A program made the position numbers and the translations under genes. Below are positions 45,920 to 58,013 of a DNA stretch of 64,000 nt, one piece after another. The stretch lies in the NCBI RefSeq assembly GCF_033568475.1, contig NC_133123.1, positions 136,918,242 to 136,982,241 on the forward strand. Direction: 5' to 3'. Each line of letters opens with the position of its first letter. Position 1 is the stretch's first letter. The stretch is from Henckelia pumila (lineage: Eukaryota; Streptophyta; Magnoliopsida; Lamiales; Gesneriaceae). The notes under the pieces are model-generated. The model made no database searches. It was not told the DNA's origin and saw only the letters and a list, made by a program, of their open reading frames with translations.

Positions 45920-48569
45920 TGAAACGACCCTAACTCTATAATAAATAAATATGCGGAAATTTTTTTTTTTTTTTTATACTTACTAAATAAAATATGTACA
46001 TATATGCCCATACATATATGCACCGGATAAAGATATTTAAAATGAATAATCAAATAAATACTTAAATAAAAATGCATTCTTAAAAATATAATAAATATCT
46101 GAGTCAAACATTAATTAAAATATACTGCATAAGTAAATAAAAGTTTGCATGCACTGAAAATATTAAATAAATATTCTAGACCCTCAATCACTGAAAATAA
46201 TAAAAATGTATCATGCTGACAAGAACAATAACAGGCATAGCGACTCAGAATATTTCACGGTCACGGGGCCATTGCATGCATGCTCATACGTCCTCGCCTC
46301 CGGTGGGTACAATGTCATCCTCAACGTACTCACCTGCACCATACCAGTGTAGTGAGCCTAGAGGCCCAACATGCTAACATAACAAGGGTTTAAAATAATT
46401 TAAACCAATTTAATACTAATACATACGTATACATGAATGAACATGCTTAAAAATTACATAACATAACTTACTTAAATAAACATAATACATAACATAATAC
46501 ATAACATTATTGAGCAATTTATTTTCTAACATAGCATGGTTGTATCCGTAGTGTAACCTTAAATCATACATTAAATACTGATCAGCGTGGAAACCTACGT
46601 ACGTGGCCGGTGACGAATCACCTCTTAAATTGGCAGTAAACTGCCCTTCAATCATATGGGGACGAATCCCCCTTAAATTGTCACACTACTTCAACTTCCA
46701 ACATAAAATATTTTTATTGCTCAACTTAAACATTAAATCATGCATAAAATATTATTTCATGAATGCATGTACTTGAATAAAATGCGTGTCCATCATATAT
46801 ATTTAATTTAATTTCTTACTAACATATAAATATTAAAATAACTTAAATGCATATAAATAATTAAATATATATTCAGGACACATGCAAATTTTCTCATGGA
46901 TGGTCCTGGACTGCTGGCCCTACACACAAGCCCATTAACTTAAATCTGGCCCATTAACATACTTAAGCCCATTATTTCAAACTTTAAGCCCAAATAATTA
47001 TTCTAAGCCCAATTAAATTAATAAAGCCCATTAAAATTACACTAAGCCCAATAACACTTAAACTGGCCCATTGGACCCAAAAACCCAAAGATTGGCCCAT
47101 TAACTTTTATGGGCCCAAAAGCCCATAAAATAAATGGACTAACTTAATTAAAATTTTAAAAGTCCAAATAAAATTATTTGGGAGTCCAAATAATTTTATT
47201 CAATTTATTTGACTCAAAAACACATAAATTTGTAAAATACTTTAAAAATAAAATACTCGAGCCCGGCCCACCAAACTCGGACCCGGACTCACTAACCCGA
47301 CCCACTACCTAACCGAACCAACCCGGACCACTCAGACCCGACCCAGACCCCTAACCTAGCCCAACCCGATCCCCCCCTCTCCCATAGCCTCTCGGCCGTG
47401 AGCAGCAGGCCCTCTTGGCCTGCTGCCGGCCGGCTCCGGCCGCCCCTGGCCGGAGCGCCGCCGCCCGGACGTAGCCCACGTCCGGGCGGACCTAGCCTGA
47501 CCAGGCCCCAGCCCCATGCACGACCAAACCAAGTTCCCGAAGCCACCCCTTCCGAAACCCTAAACTGTGACCTCCTGGGGCCGATTTGATGTAGCTCGGT
47601 CATAGCTCCCTTTCCAGCCTGAACCGTCCGACTCCAACCGACCCGAAGGCTCCCTAGGACCCTCTTGACCCAACCCTCAGCCCTGAACCAGTCCATGACA
47701 TCAAACAAAATCGTGAACCATGGATATGCACGCAAACCACAAAACTTCAACCGATTTTTCTGAAAAGTAATGAAAGAAATTCGATGTCTACACATTCCAT
47801 ATAATATACCACTGATATCGTACGAAAAATGGGAAAGAAACATGCCTTTCACCGATTTATGGAGTTTAGAAGCATGTACGACGGACTTCGGGACGACGGG
47901 ACGACGACGGGGTGTCTTGGCTGCTTGGAACCTTCGAAAAAACTATGGAGTCACCTTGGCTTGAGGAAGAAGATGAAGATGAAGATGGAGAATGGGGGTG
48001 GTGTCGGCTGATGCTTGGGAAGGAGGAAGGGGTCGGCTAGTAGGTTTAGGTTTTAGTTTAATTAGGAAATAGGGTAATTAATTATATAATTAAGGATATA
48101 ACATATATATAAAATATAACTTAATTAAAATTCTAAAAGAAACCTTTAAAATCTGAAACATAAAATAAAATCTCGAAATATAATTTTAGGGGAATTTTAA
48201 AAATAGTAAAAAGTCAATATTTTGGCTAATTTTTGAATAAAAAGGACTCCTAAAATTATATAAAATTAAATACTTAAAATTTTGAGATAATAAAACTCAA
48301 AATAATATTTTAAGGCTCTAATAAGGCTCATAAAATAATTTGGGTGGAAAGTTGTCATCTCGTTCGTCCACGGTCCCGTCTACGCGATCAAATAATAAAA
48401 ATACTAAAAAATCATAAAAATCACTAATTATGGGTTAAATGCTTAAAAATAAATTAAATCATGCATAAATAATTCACATAATTATTTAACCCATAAATCA
48501 TAAATTTAAATAATTAAATATCCTAATTATGCAGGCGGATTTATGTAATTAAAAATACCGGGTGTTACA
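45920..48569 (-). mobile_element. Solo LTR nested in the Ty3 element (fossil)
   Basis: A single 2.65-kb LTR, on the - strand from TGTAACACCCGGTATT to GGGTCGTTTCA, flanked by the 5-bp duplication AATTT (45915-45919 and 48570-48574). No internal domain or second LTR is present, so it looks like the product of recombination between the LTRs of an inserted element. It resembles the host LTR in layout (GC-rich middle, GGACGACGGGACGACG motif) but is a different family. It is younger than, or about the same age as, the element it sits in. Confidence 0.9.
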
Positions 48570-48678
48570 AATTTAATGCATTAAATAAAATTACCCGTGA
48601 TGCGCAAAGTATCCGGTGCTGCTTCCTCTGCCTGCATCACATAGACTCGTCCTGCAACATTCTTCTTGGGACAATGCA

Positions 48679-49600
48679 TCATAATGTGTCCCGGTTCCTT
48701 GCATGGTAGCACATGCCTGATCCCTTCATACATGGTCCTGGATGGGGCTTTTGGCATTTCTGGCAGAGAGGTAGTGCTTCTGCACGAGGAACGATAGCTC
48801 CTTGCTTTCTCAGTGGATTTGGGCCTTTCGACGGCCCAGTAAACTGCTTCTTTGCATCCTGCTGTGGATACGACTCATGGTACGATGTTTGGAGCTGCCT
48901 CTTCCTCTGCTGCTCCCTCAAGATATCCTTCCTACCCTCCTCAGATCGTAGTGCCCTACTCACCGCTGCCTCATAAGTGGTGACGTTCATCATGCGTACA
49001 TCATGCTTGATGTCCGCCCTAAGCCCATCAACAAACTGTCTCAATTTCTCCGGTGCACTGTCAGCAATAAGGGGTACGAAGCGACACCCCCTCTCGAACT
49101 GTGTAATGTACTCCACCACCGACTTGTCCCCCTGACGGAGACTCATGAACTCCCGGATCATGCGGCTGCGCACATCCTCAGTGAAATACTTGGCAAAGAA
49201 CATACGTCTGAACTCTATCCAAGTCAAAGTAGGTAGGTTCACGCCTCTAACAGCGCCTTCCCACCAAGAGGCTGCATCCCCTCTCATCATATAAACTGCA
49301 CACTTGACTCTGTCCACATCTGCAATCCCCATGTAGTCAAAGATAGACTCTAGTGATCGGATCCATCCCTCGGCAATGAGCGGATCAGTGGTGCCTGTAA
49401 ACTCCTTGGGTCCCTTCTTCCGGAACCGCTCAGCCACATCCTCATCGTGGGTAAGCCTAGGCCGAGTAGCTTGCTGCTCTAACAAAGCAGTGATCCCAGC
49501 CATCATGGTTGCATTGGCCTACTCCAATACTGAAAGAGGGTTCTGCGGAGGTGGAGGTGGAGGTGGAGGTCCCCCGCGTCTATTCATCTGTCTCGGAGGC
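48679..49600 (-). mobile_element. gag region of the Ty3 element (fossil)
   Basis: The - strand encodes a chromovirus gag: a proline-rich start, the capsid retrotrans_gag block (AEGWIRSLESIFDYMG, MRGDAASWWEGAVRG, FFAKYFTEDVRSRMIREFMS) and a Cys-rich stretch (CQKCQKPHPGPC) like a nucleocapsid knuckle. It lies just downstream of the primer-binding side, as expected. It is part of a broken element and not a host gene. Confidence 0.88.
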
Positions 49601-49812
49601 ATTCTGTACCACCACATATTTCTTTACGTAAATCGTCATGCATAACTAATATTTTTGACTTTAATACTGTCGTAACTTTAAATTCTCATTTTCATAAATC
49701 CATAAAACATAACTCCTCTGTCCCATGCATAAATCATAATTTAAAACACTTAAAACTTACAGACTGGCAGTGCGGTTTCTGAGCTCCGAGTAGCAGGCTA
49801 GTCACCCTCCAA

Positions 49813-49833
49813 GGACCAAGGCTTTGATACCAA
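49813..49833 (-). other. Primer-binding site
   Basis: Immediately inside the 5' LTR the - strand reads TTTGGTATCAAAGCC, close to the standard plant site TGGTATCAGAGCC that pairs with initiator methionine tRNA. This fixes the orientation of the element. Confidence 0.8.
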
Positions 49834-49834
49834 A

Positions 49835-52800
49835 TGAAACATCCTAGAACTTCTAGTGAATTTTTTTTTTTTTAAAATAACTCTCTAACTATAAAATAAT
49901 AAATATAAATATATATATGCCTATACATATATATATTGTACTTTAAAAAAATACTTTACTTAATTTAAAATACATATACACAATAAATACAATAAAAGTA
50001 CTCGCATGCAATTAAATACTTAAAATTAATTACTAAATAATCATTCATAAGATTGCCATAATAAAATTCCTAAATAATATTTCTTTCACCAAGATTAATG
50101 AAAACTTAGAAAATAAATACTTAAATCTAAAATCCATGCAGGTACGAAAAATCTATAATAATAAAACATATGCGGAAATAAATGTTCTAGTCTCAACATA
50201 AAATTCATCTTAGAGCAATGGTCACGGGTTCTAGCCGCTGGATACTCATACGCCCTCGCCGCCAGTCGGAAACACATTAACTTCATTAATATTCTGCTCA
50301 CCTGCACCATTTAAATCTAGTGAGCCTAGAGGCTCAGCACGTTCTATCTTTATATAACAAAATGAAACCACACACAAGCACACATCATATAAAATACGTG
50401 AATATAAATATACGTGCATGATCTTAAAAATATATGCATATAGACATGAATAAATAATTATAATGCTTCATCATCATGCTAAACATAAACATCACATTTA
50501 ATAAATCTCATAAAATGTCTTATCATAATTTCTTAGTTCTCAACAGGTCGTATCCATGTCGATGACATCATACTGAGCGATTGATCAATCTATAAACCAA
50601 CGTACGCGGCGGTGGGGTTTCCACCTCTGTGCTGCCACTTCACCAGCCCTCTCAGCTGGATCCATAAGCTCATCATACTTATACATCATTAGGAAGGTCA
50701 CCGGGCCCAGGTATCCCGGCCTCCAACCACATCACTTTCCACCTTCACTTCAACTTCCATAAAAATATTTCATAACATGCTCTTAAACTTATCATGAAAA
50801 TTCTTAATGATGCATGAACTTAAAATTCTCATTATTTCTTTATTTTCATGAAAATTTGCCCGTAAATATATATTTAATTTATTTTCTTAAAAATCATACT
50901 TATATATCTAATAAAAATGCATGCATGAATTAAATATATATTTACGGACATTTATTTTCCAAGGACTTGTTCGAGCTGCTGACCACTAGACTTAAACTCA
51001 AAAATTCCTAGACTGGCTCAAAAACCCAAAAGCCCAACCTGACCTAGCCCATTAAGCTTCATGGGCCCCCAGGCCCATGAGAAACTAATGGGCTCACTTA
51101 AAATATAAATTAAGCCCATTAACTAATAAACTTAAAATTAAATTAATAAAATTTATTATTTAACCATTAATTATAAACTAGACCGATAAAATTATTAAAC
51201 CCGACTCCACTTGGCCCAATAATTCTCATGGATCACACGGCTCATGACAAATTAGTGGGCTCATTTCATTAATTATTTAAGCCCATTAAACTAGTCCAAT
51301 TAATTAATTAACCAAGCCCAAACCCATAAATTGTTAATTAATATCTTATTTAATTAAAATAAAAAAACACCCGAGCCCAACCAAAATAACACGGACCCGG
51401 ACTCAAATAACTTGACCCATACATTTAGACCCGGACCCGGACCCAAAAACCCGGACCCGGCCCACTAATACCTAAAGCTCAAGCTGTGCGCCCCTCCCTT
51501 CCCTCTCACATGCACTCTCACGACCACAGTCCCTTACCTCCTTGTTATTGCCCAGCTCCGGCCACCCCTGGCCGGAGAGTCGCCGGCAGGACCACCCCAG
51601 GGTTCTGTCGTCACCCTAGACCAGCCCTAACCCATCCCCAAGCCTAGCATGGAGCAGCCGACCCCCTCTCATCCTCACTTGCTGCGCAGATCGCACCTCC
51701 CTCCACCTGTGAGTTTTCTGACCAGCTCCGGCCACTAGCGACCGGAGCTCCGACACCTGGACCACCCCGTGGTCCAGACGCAACCCTGGGACCAAGCCTG
51801 AACCGAGCCAAGCCTTGCATGGCTCGGCCAAAGCCCCCAAACCTCATGCAAAAACCTGCGCGTCCAGCCCTACATGGCTCCTGTTCAGCCTTTAACCAGC
51901 CACTTCTAGACCTTAACCACCCACCAAAACCGACCCTAAGGGACCCTAGGTCAGACCCCTAACCAAGGGGCAGCAGGTTCGAACAGTACATGGCAAGAGA
52001 CAACTCAAAACCGAGCCATATTTGCAAAAACGTGAGTAACAAGTAAAATCCATGAAATTTGTCATTCTAAACCACATGCTCATGAAATATCAGATCTTGT
52101 ATGCCAAAAATCAGTATAATATAATTTAAATGGTGTTCAATAAAAGAATCAAACGTGCCTTGTTGAAGATTTGAACAAAACGTTGATATCGACGCGTATC
52201 GGGCTCGCCGGGACGACGGGACGACGAAGAACACCAAAACCTTGAAGAGATCGGCTAAGAGCTAGTGTTTTCTGTCAAAAGTCGTGAGAATGGTGGTGAG
52301 GAAGAAGGGGTGTCGGCTGAGTGGGGTTAGGGTAGGGTATGAAGTGATTTTTGGGTTTTTTTAATTGGGTAGACAATATCTTCAAATATCTCAATAAATT
52401 AATATGTCAATATTATACCTTAAATATAAAGTTTTAAACTCCTAAAATATTTAAAAGTCTGATAACACAGCCAAAATCCCGAAATATAAAAGTAGTGAAT
52501 TTTTAAATATTAATAAAAGTCATTAAAATGACTTATTTTGGCTAAAAATAAATCCTTAAATAAATATATAATTAAATACTAAAATTTTCTTGACAAAATA
52601 CCTTAAAATAATATTTTAAAGCTCCTAAAAATTCATAAAAGAATTTGGGTGAAAATAACATCTCGTCCGTCCACGGCCCCGCCTACGCGATCATAAAATA
52701 AACTTTCTCAAATAAATTCATAAATCACATCAAACAGATTTAAATGCCGAAAAACAATTATTTAAAACATTCAAATAAATCATATAATTTAAATAATCAC

Positions 52801-52897
52801 ACATAAAAATAATTTGACACATTTTCACATTATTTTAAAATTATTAAATCCCCTAGTTATGCATGCGGATTTACGTGCCGAATTTCTGGGCGTTACA
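49835..52897 (-). repeat. Right LTR (5' LTR of the - strand element)
   Basis: About 99% identical by eye to the left LTR, with the same ends. Visible differences are mainly single transitions plus length changes in A or T runs. The GAATT duplication follows directly on its right. Confidence 0.92.
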
Positions 52898-52902
52898 GAA
52901 TT

Positions 52903-53268
52903 TTTTTTATTTTTTATTTTTTGATAGAATGCATAGAATTTGTAAAATTTGTTTTAATTGTTAATTTGAAATGTCTTCATGTTAATTTGTTTTCAAATAA
53001 ATTGATTTTCATCCTATATCAAAACATCCTCAAAATTTTTATCACCTTTTCACTAGTAGTTTTATGTTAACTTGAATATTAAACATTATGTTGGCTGATG
53101 GATCAAAAGAGCCGAAATTTATTAATTATTATTATATTAATACCAAAAATTGAAAATTTAATGAACAAAAACAAAAGTAAAACAACGATTACGTTGTCGA
53201 GGGAAACAAAATTTATTTTTATATAAAAAATTACAATATATAAATATATTTTTCCGTAATATAAAGAT
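52903..53268. other. Spacer and promoter of the DnaJ-type gene
   Basis: AT-rich host sequence resuming after the LTR element, running up to the DnaJ-type start codon. The retroelement therefore ends within 370 bp of this gene and could influence its expression. No other feature seen. Confidence 0.5.
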
Positions 53269-54118
53269 ATGGATGCCACAGTTTCATTATTATCCATTCA
53301 AAGCCCAAATTTCTGTAAAACCAAAAAACAAGAGCATCAACAGTGGTCGAGGAAAACGATGAAGAATCTGTGCTTGATCAGTAGCGGTAGCAGTAGCCTC
53401 GCCACTCAAGCATCGATGATGTTTCTTCTCCAGCCCCACATTACTATCAGCACTGCGGCCTCAGAGAAAACAGGAAAGCAGAAAATTATCAGAGAAAGAA
53501 ACACCATCTTCACACTGCAATATGCAGCAAAATCTGCTGGCTTCTCAAAGAATTCTGTATTTTAGCTAGTTCTTCCTCACATGATCATTTACTTCAAACT
53601 AAATTTTTCTGTATATCGTTGTTCTTTCAGATTTAGAAGCCATATATTCATTTTTATAGTATATAGTTTTCTACGGTGTTTCAGATTAGCAAGAACTGCC
53701 AAAAATGTAGAGGGCAAGGTGCCATTGAATGCCCCGGATGCAAGGTTCATGTTAATTAGCCATATTATTTATTTTATTATTTTTTATATATACTCTTAAT
53801 TTGGGACTGAAAGAGCTACTGTTTTCAAATTCATTATGCAGGGAACAGGAAAGAACAAAAAGAATGGAAATATATTTGAGAGATGGAAGTAAGTTAATAT
53901 TTAAGCTAGCTATATACATACTGATTTAATTAATTTGTAAACCGAATATATATATAGAAGCATTATATTGGAATCTGATTTTGTTGGTTCGTGAGATATG
54001 ATGATTTCGAGTTTAATTAAAATGGTGAAGGTGCTTCGACTGCCAAGGATTCGGGCTCAAGAGTTGTCCTGTTTGCGGCAAAGGAGGATTGACACCTGAA
54101 CAACGAGGAGAAAGATGA
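53269..54118 (+). CDS. DnaJ-type cysteine-rich zinc-finger protein, probably plastid
   Basis: Four exons (53269-53556, 53685-53744, 53842-53888, 54031-54118) give 160 residues. The first 90 or so are Ser/Thr/Lys-rich with few acidic residues, like a transit peptide (MDATVSLLSIQSPNFCKTKK). The rest is a compact zinc domain with four CXXC pairs: C101/C104 (NCQKCRGQG), C112/C115 (ECPGCKGTG), C133/C136 (KCFDCQGFG) and C144/C147 (SCPVCGKGG), followed by LTPEQRGER. There is no J domain. The fold is that of BSD2-like plastid chaperones and SSUH2-like proteins; I recall Arabidopsis At1g22630, next to SAC1, as the likely counterpart. Exon 1's donor (TCT/GTATTT) is the least certain border. Likely role: thiol or zinc-dependent assembly chaperone, by family only. 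Confidence 0.75.
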
Positions 54119-54265
54119 TGAACAATATGCATATATTATTGAAAGTAAATATGTACTTATTTAGCAAGATTACATTCCGCGAATTTATTCATGTCATGTG
54201 TTCTTGTTACATGGATACAATTAGTACAAGGTTTAAGCTTAACTCACTACAGAACCATACATTTC

Positions 54266-54880
54266 CTAATCGCAATACACCGAATTCCCATCTGAAAGGT
54301 GAAGTGTGCAGCCTTTAGGAACCCGACAGCAGTTGCAACTGGCTGGAGTCACAATCGTCCCATTGCAACTCATGTATTCCACATCCAAGCAGAACAAAGG
54401 GCACACCAGTACTCCCATGGCTACCTCATTCATTCCCAACAAAAGAATGCTTGCTGTGCAATCGCAGAGAACATCACAAACAAAACCGAATAATATAACT
54501 TCATATTTTTAGCATATCTCCTAACGAATAATGCAAGAGATGGGGGAACATAAGCATGTATGTGAAGAATATCCAAGACGAACTTTATTTGCATATCTGT
54601 AACACATATATTGCGACGAAAGAAAATTACTCTAGGTCTTCAAACTCGAACTCATAAGATAGCTTAATCCAACTTCATGACTTTTAACATGTCTAGGAAT
54701 ATTTTGATTATTAATTATTTCCCTATTAATAAGTAGCAACCTTGATTGTTCAGAAGGAAATTCAAATTTGATCAGTTGTCTGCTCAAATTTGATGATTAG
54801 GTTAATATACAGGAGAGCCGCACTTACCATACAAGAAGAGAACCACAACTTGAGACTTGTTAGCAGCTGCAGCCAGCCAT
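54266..54880 (-). pseudogene. Potato-II-type proteinase inhibitor, copy 1, start region frameshifted
   Basis: Exon 2 (54453-54266, 188 bp) is intact and encodes ASILLLGMNEVAMG, then the inhibitor domain VCPLFCLDVEYMSCNG, CNCCRVPKGC and the end VYCD, with all eight cysteines. Exon 1 (54880-54828) keeps the signal-peptide sequence (NKSQVVVLFLY) and the donor, but just after the ATG it has four extra bases (a CAGC repeat on the + strand) compared with copies 2-4. This sends the ATG frame to a stop six codons later. No other ATG in the right frame is seen, so the copy is probably not translated unless a non-AUG start is used. Exon 2 has not decayed, so the lesion is recent. Confidence 0.75.
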
Positions 54881-54900
54881 TATTCGTGCCTTGGTTTTGG

Positions 54901-55489
54901 TTTCTAAGTGGGTATAAATTAAGCAGATTTTTTCAAAGGGTGAATGAGTTAGCTATCTCTATAGGATAATGTGTAGTCAAAATAGTTGAAAATTGATGCC
55001 CTTAGGCAGCCATGTAGTTGATTTTTTATCGGCAAATGGCTAGTATTGTACATAGAAAATTGATCTAATTGGTTTCTGAATTCTGCATACACAATGCATT
55101 GGTCAAATAGCATTAATTAATTGATCACTTGATTCAATTCGAGTCATTAATTTCAAGATAATAATGGGATGACATTCCCTTGATTTGCCTCATGTTATGC
55201 CAGAAAAGTTAAATCGCCTGAACAATTTTTATGCAACGCATGGTGATCATCCGATGCACGTACTAATCTGAGCGATTTTGTGAAGTTTTTGATAACTTTA
55301 ATCGATCCACGTTTGTGTATAAGCATAGTTATATATCTAAACTGCGGCTAATCAATCAGCCAATAAATAATGCATTTCGAGTATGTATAACAAAGGTACC
55401 ACAAATTTATTCATGTGTTCTTATTTTATTACATTGATAGAATTGGTACAAGCTGGTAAATCTTCATTCAAGGAGACAACTTGAATTTC
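54901..55489. promoter_or_regulatory. Copy 1 promoter region and copy 2 3' flank
   Basis: The - strand promoter of copy 1 contains the conserved module (about 54945-55022) with GTGTAGTCAAAATAGTTGAA, whose reverse complement holds a W-box-like TTGACT. The rest is shared in outline with the flanks of copies 2 and 3, showing that the duplicated unit includes both gene and flanks. Confidence 0.5.
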
Positions 55490-56020
55490 TTAGGCACAAT
55501 ACTCCGAGGTCCCATCTGAAAGATGAAGTGTGCATCCCTTAGGCGCGAAGCAGCAGTTAATGCAACCCGGATACGTTGTTGTCCCATTGCAAGTCATGTA
55601 TGCCACTTCTAAGCAGTACAGAGGGCACGCCTTCACTCCAATGAATGCTCCATTCATTCCCAACAGAAATATGCTTGCTATCATGAGACACCAATTATAT
55701 CAACATTATAAATATATTCCACAACAAAAATCTCTAGTTTAGCAGCTAGCTGCAACATCACAAACAAAACACACTCGGAGAAATGGGAAGCGGTCGTTGG
55801 GAGAAACAAATTAATTCAACAAACACTGACAAATATAAGAATATTTGGATTATTATGAAGCCGCAACCGTTCTTGAAGCTACGGGGAGTTCAAAGCTACA
55901 TAGTACTATATCTCCAAACAAACATATTTGATCAGTGCCTACTCAAGTTTGATGATAGCAGCACTTACCATACAAGAAGAGAAACACAAGTACTTGAGAC
56001 TTGTTAGCAGCTGGAGCCAT
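55490..56020 (-). CDS. Potato-II-type proteinase inhibitor, copy 2
   Basis: Two exons (56020-55969 and 55677-55490) joined in phase 1 inside the signal peptide, the usual intron place for this family, give 79 residues. Residues 1-33 are a secretion signal (NKSQVLVFLFLYASIFLLG). The mature part, from about KACPLYC, carries eight cysteines in the single-domain potato-II pattern C-x3-C-x7-C-x8-C-x2-CC-x4-C...C (CPLYCLEVAYMTC, GCINCCFAPKGC, EYCA). Such proteins block serine proteases of feeding insects or microbes and are secreted or vacuolar. The loop after the third cysteine reads NGTTTYPG instead of the canonical PRSE or PKSE, so the specificity cannot be predicted. It lies in a head-to-tail array of five. 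Confidence 0.88.
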
Positions 56021-56110
56021 TAATTAGTCTTGCCTTGGTTTTGGTTTCTAAGTGGGCAACCAGAGCTAAAAACTGAACTATGTAAGCAGATTTTTTTTCA
56101 AAGGGTAAAT

Positions 56111-56280
56111 GAGTTAGCTATCTGATCTATAGGATAACGTGTAGTCAAAATAGTTGAAAATTAATTGAATGGTTTTGGGCAGCCATATAGTTGAATTCTA
56201 AGCTATCTAGCTCTATAGGATAATGTGCAGTCAAAATAGTTGAAAATTGATCATGACCTTAGGCAGCCATATGGTTGAAT
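56111..56280 (-). promoter_or_regulatory. Duplicated promoter module upstream of inhibitor copy 2
   Basis: A module of about 80 bp, read on the + strand as CTATAGGATAACGTGTAGTC then AAAATAGTTGAAAATT and GGGCAGCCATATAGTTGAAT, occurs twice in tandem here, but once before copies 1, 3 and 4. On the coding strand it contains TTGACT (W-box core) and TATCC. The doubling is unique to copy 2. Confidence 0.75.
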
Positions 56281-56798
56281 TATCGGCTAATGGCTAGTGT
56301 TATATGTAAATAGAAAATTGATTTGGTTTCTAATTTCTGCATACACAATCGTCAAATATATTACATTAATTAATTGATCACTTGATTTAAAGCGAGTCAT
56401 TTCAAGATAATAATGCTATGCCAATGCCCTTTCCCTCAGGTTATGCCAGAAAAATTGAATCACCTGAACAATTTTTATGTTAACCCATGGTGATCATCCG
56501 ATATTGCACGTGCATAATTTGAGCGATTTTGTGAAGTTTTTGGATAAATATTTTCGAACAATACCTCCCTGTGATGGGTAAATTTCAGAACTTGAATAGA
56601 TCCACGTTTGTGTATAAGCGTAATATAGCTAAACTATACGGGTAATGATCAGCCAATAAATAATGCATTTCGAGTACGTATAACATATTTATTATTTAGT
56701 AAGCTGGTACCAGAAATTTATTCTTGTGTTCTTATTATTACATTGATAGAATTGGTACAAGCTGGCAAATCTTCATTCATTGAGACAACTTGCATTTC

Positions 56799-57436
56799 TT
56801 AGGCACAATACTCCGAGATCCCATCTGAAAAATGAAGTGTGCATCCCTTGGAGAAGCAGCAGTTAGTGCAACCCGGATACGTTGTTGTCCCATTGCAAGT
56901 CATGTATGCCACTTCTAAGCAGTACAGAGGGCACACCTTCACCGCTCCAACGAATGCCCCATTCATTCCCAACACAAATATGCTTGCTGTCACCAAAATC
57001 AAAATTACGCACCACAACAAAAATCTATAGTTTAGCAGCTGCAACATGCAAAGAATGAACATCACAAACAAAACACACTCGAGGAAAACAAATCAGGAGC
57101 TATTGGTAGATGACCGGATCATAATGAAATATCTGAGATGGAGCATATGTATGTTTTAATGTTTGTATGACATTACTATGATATAAAATACCAGCATATT
57201 AATTCAACAAACACCGACAAATATAAGAATATTTGGATTATTATGAAGCCGCAACCGTTGTTCTTGAAGCTGCGGGGAGTTCAAAGCTACATATAGTATA
57301 TCTCCAAACAAACATATATATTTGATCATGAGTGCCTACTCAAATTTCATGATTAGATTAATATACAGGATAGCAGCTAGCACTTACCATACAAAAAGAG
57401 GAACACAACTTGAGACTTGTTAGCAGCTGTAGCCAT
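56799..57436 (-). CDS. Potato-II-type proteinase inhibitor, copy 3
   Basis: Two exons (57436-57388 and 56986-56799) give 78 residues: a signal peptide (MATAANKSQVVFLFLY, ASIFVLGMNGAF) and one inhibitor domain with all eight cysteines (CPLYCLEVAYMTC, GCTNCCFSKGC, EYCA). It is the closest relative of copy 2, with two residues (Ala-Pro) missing and one Ser gained after the double cysteine. The reactive loop is again NGTTTYPG. Same intron place and phase as the other copies. It is intact and presumably secreted. Confidence 0.87.
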
Positions 57437-58010
57437 TAGTACTCTTGCCTTGGTTTTGGGTTCTAAGTGGGCAACCAGAGCTAAAAACTGAACTATGTAA
57501 GCAGATTTTTTGATTTTTTCAAAGGGTAAACGAGTTAGCTATCTCTATAGGATAACGTGTAGTCAAAATAGTTGAAAATTAATTCATGGCCTTTAATTGG
57601 GCAGCCATATATATAGTTGAATTAATCTAAGCAAATGGCTCGTATTATAGATAGAAATTTGATTGGTTTCTAGCTAAATTCTGCATACGCAATCGTCAAA
57701 TGACATTAATTGATCAGTTGAATTAGTGAAAGTCTTTTGAAGATATTAATTGAATGCCCTCAAAGTTCAATCACCCGAATGCAATGCTAATGGTGATCAT
57801 CCGGCCGGAATCGAAACACAGCTAGCATTTAAACAATTTTGTAAACTTGGAATGGTACGCGGGTGGCTGCATGTGATGTTTATAGATAGATAAGATAATT
57901 TCATATCTATTTGCACCCATAAAATTATTCTAGTCATAATTTGAGTGTTAAGCTTCAGATAGTGTGACAGCCTAATGGTCAGCTGTCATAGTGTATATCA
58001 TATATCATAA
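57437..58010. promoter_or_regulatory. Copy 3 promoter region
   Basis: Contains one copy of the conserved module (about 57531-57615, with GATAACGTGTAGTCAAAATA) upstream of copy 3 on its coding strand, then unique sequence up to a MITE at 58014. No gene seen. Confidence 0.5.
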
Positions 58011-58013
58011 TTA

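Larger units (their letters stand above)
42744..52897 (-). mobile_element. Ty3/gypsy chromovirus-like LTR element, 10.2 kb (fossil)
   Basis: Two direct LTRs of about 3.06 kb bound it (left 42744-45810, right 49835-52897), with a 5-bp target duplication GAATT at 42739-42743 and 52898-52902. On the - strand the order is LTR, primer-binding site, gag, a nested solo LTR, polypurine tract, LTR. By eye the two LTRs differ at roughly 28 positions plus a few length changes, about 1%, so the insertion is probably well under a million years old at usual plant rates. Only gag is recognisable and no pol domain was found, so the copy is broken and cannot move by itself; at least two large lesions are likely. 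Confidence 0.92.

Noticed and set aside
47292-47852. 186-codon GC-rich - strand frame
   Set aside because: It lies wholly within the nested solo LTR; GC-rich LTR sequence gives long chance frames.
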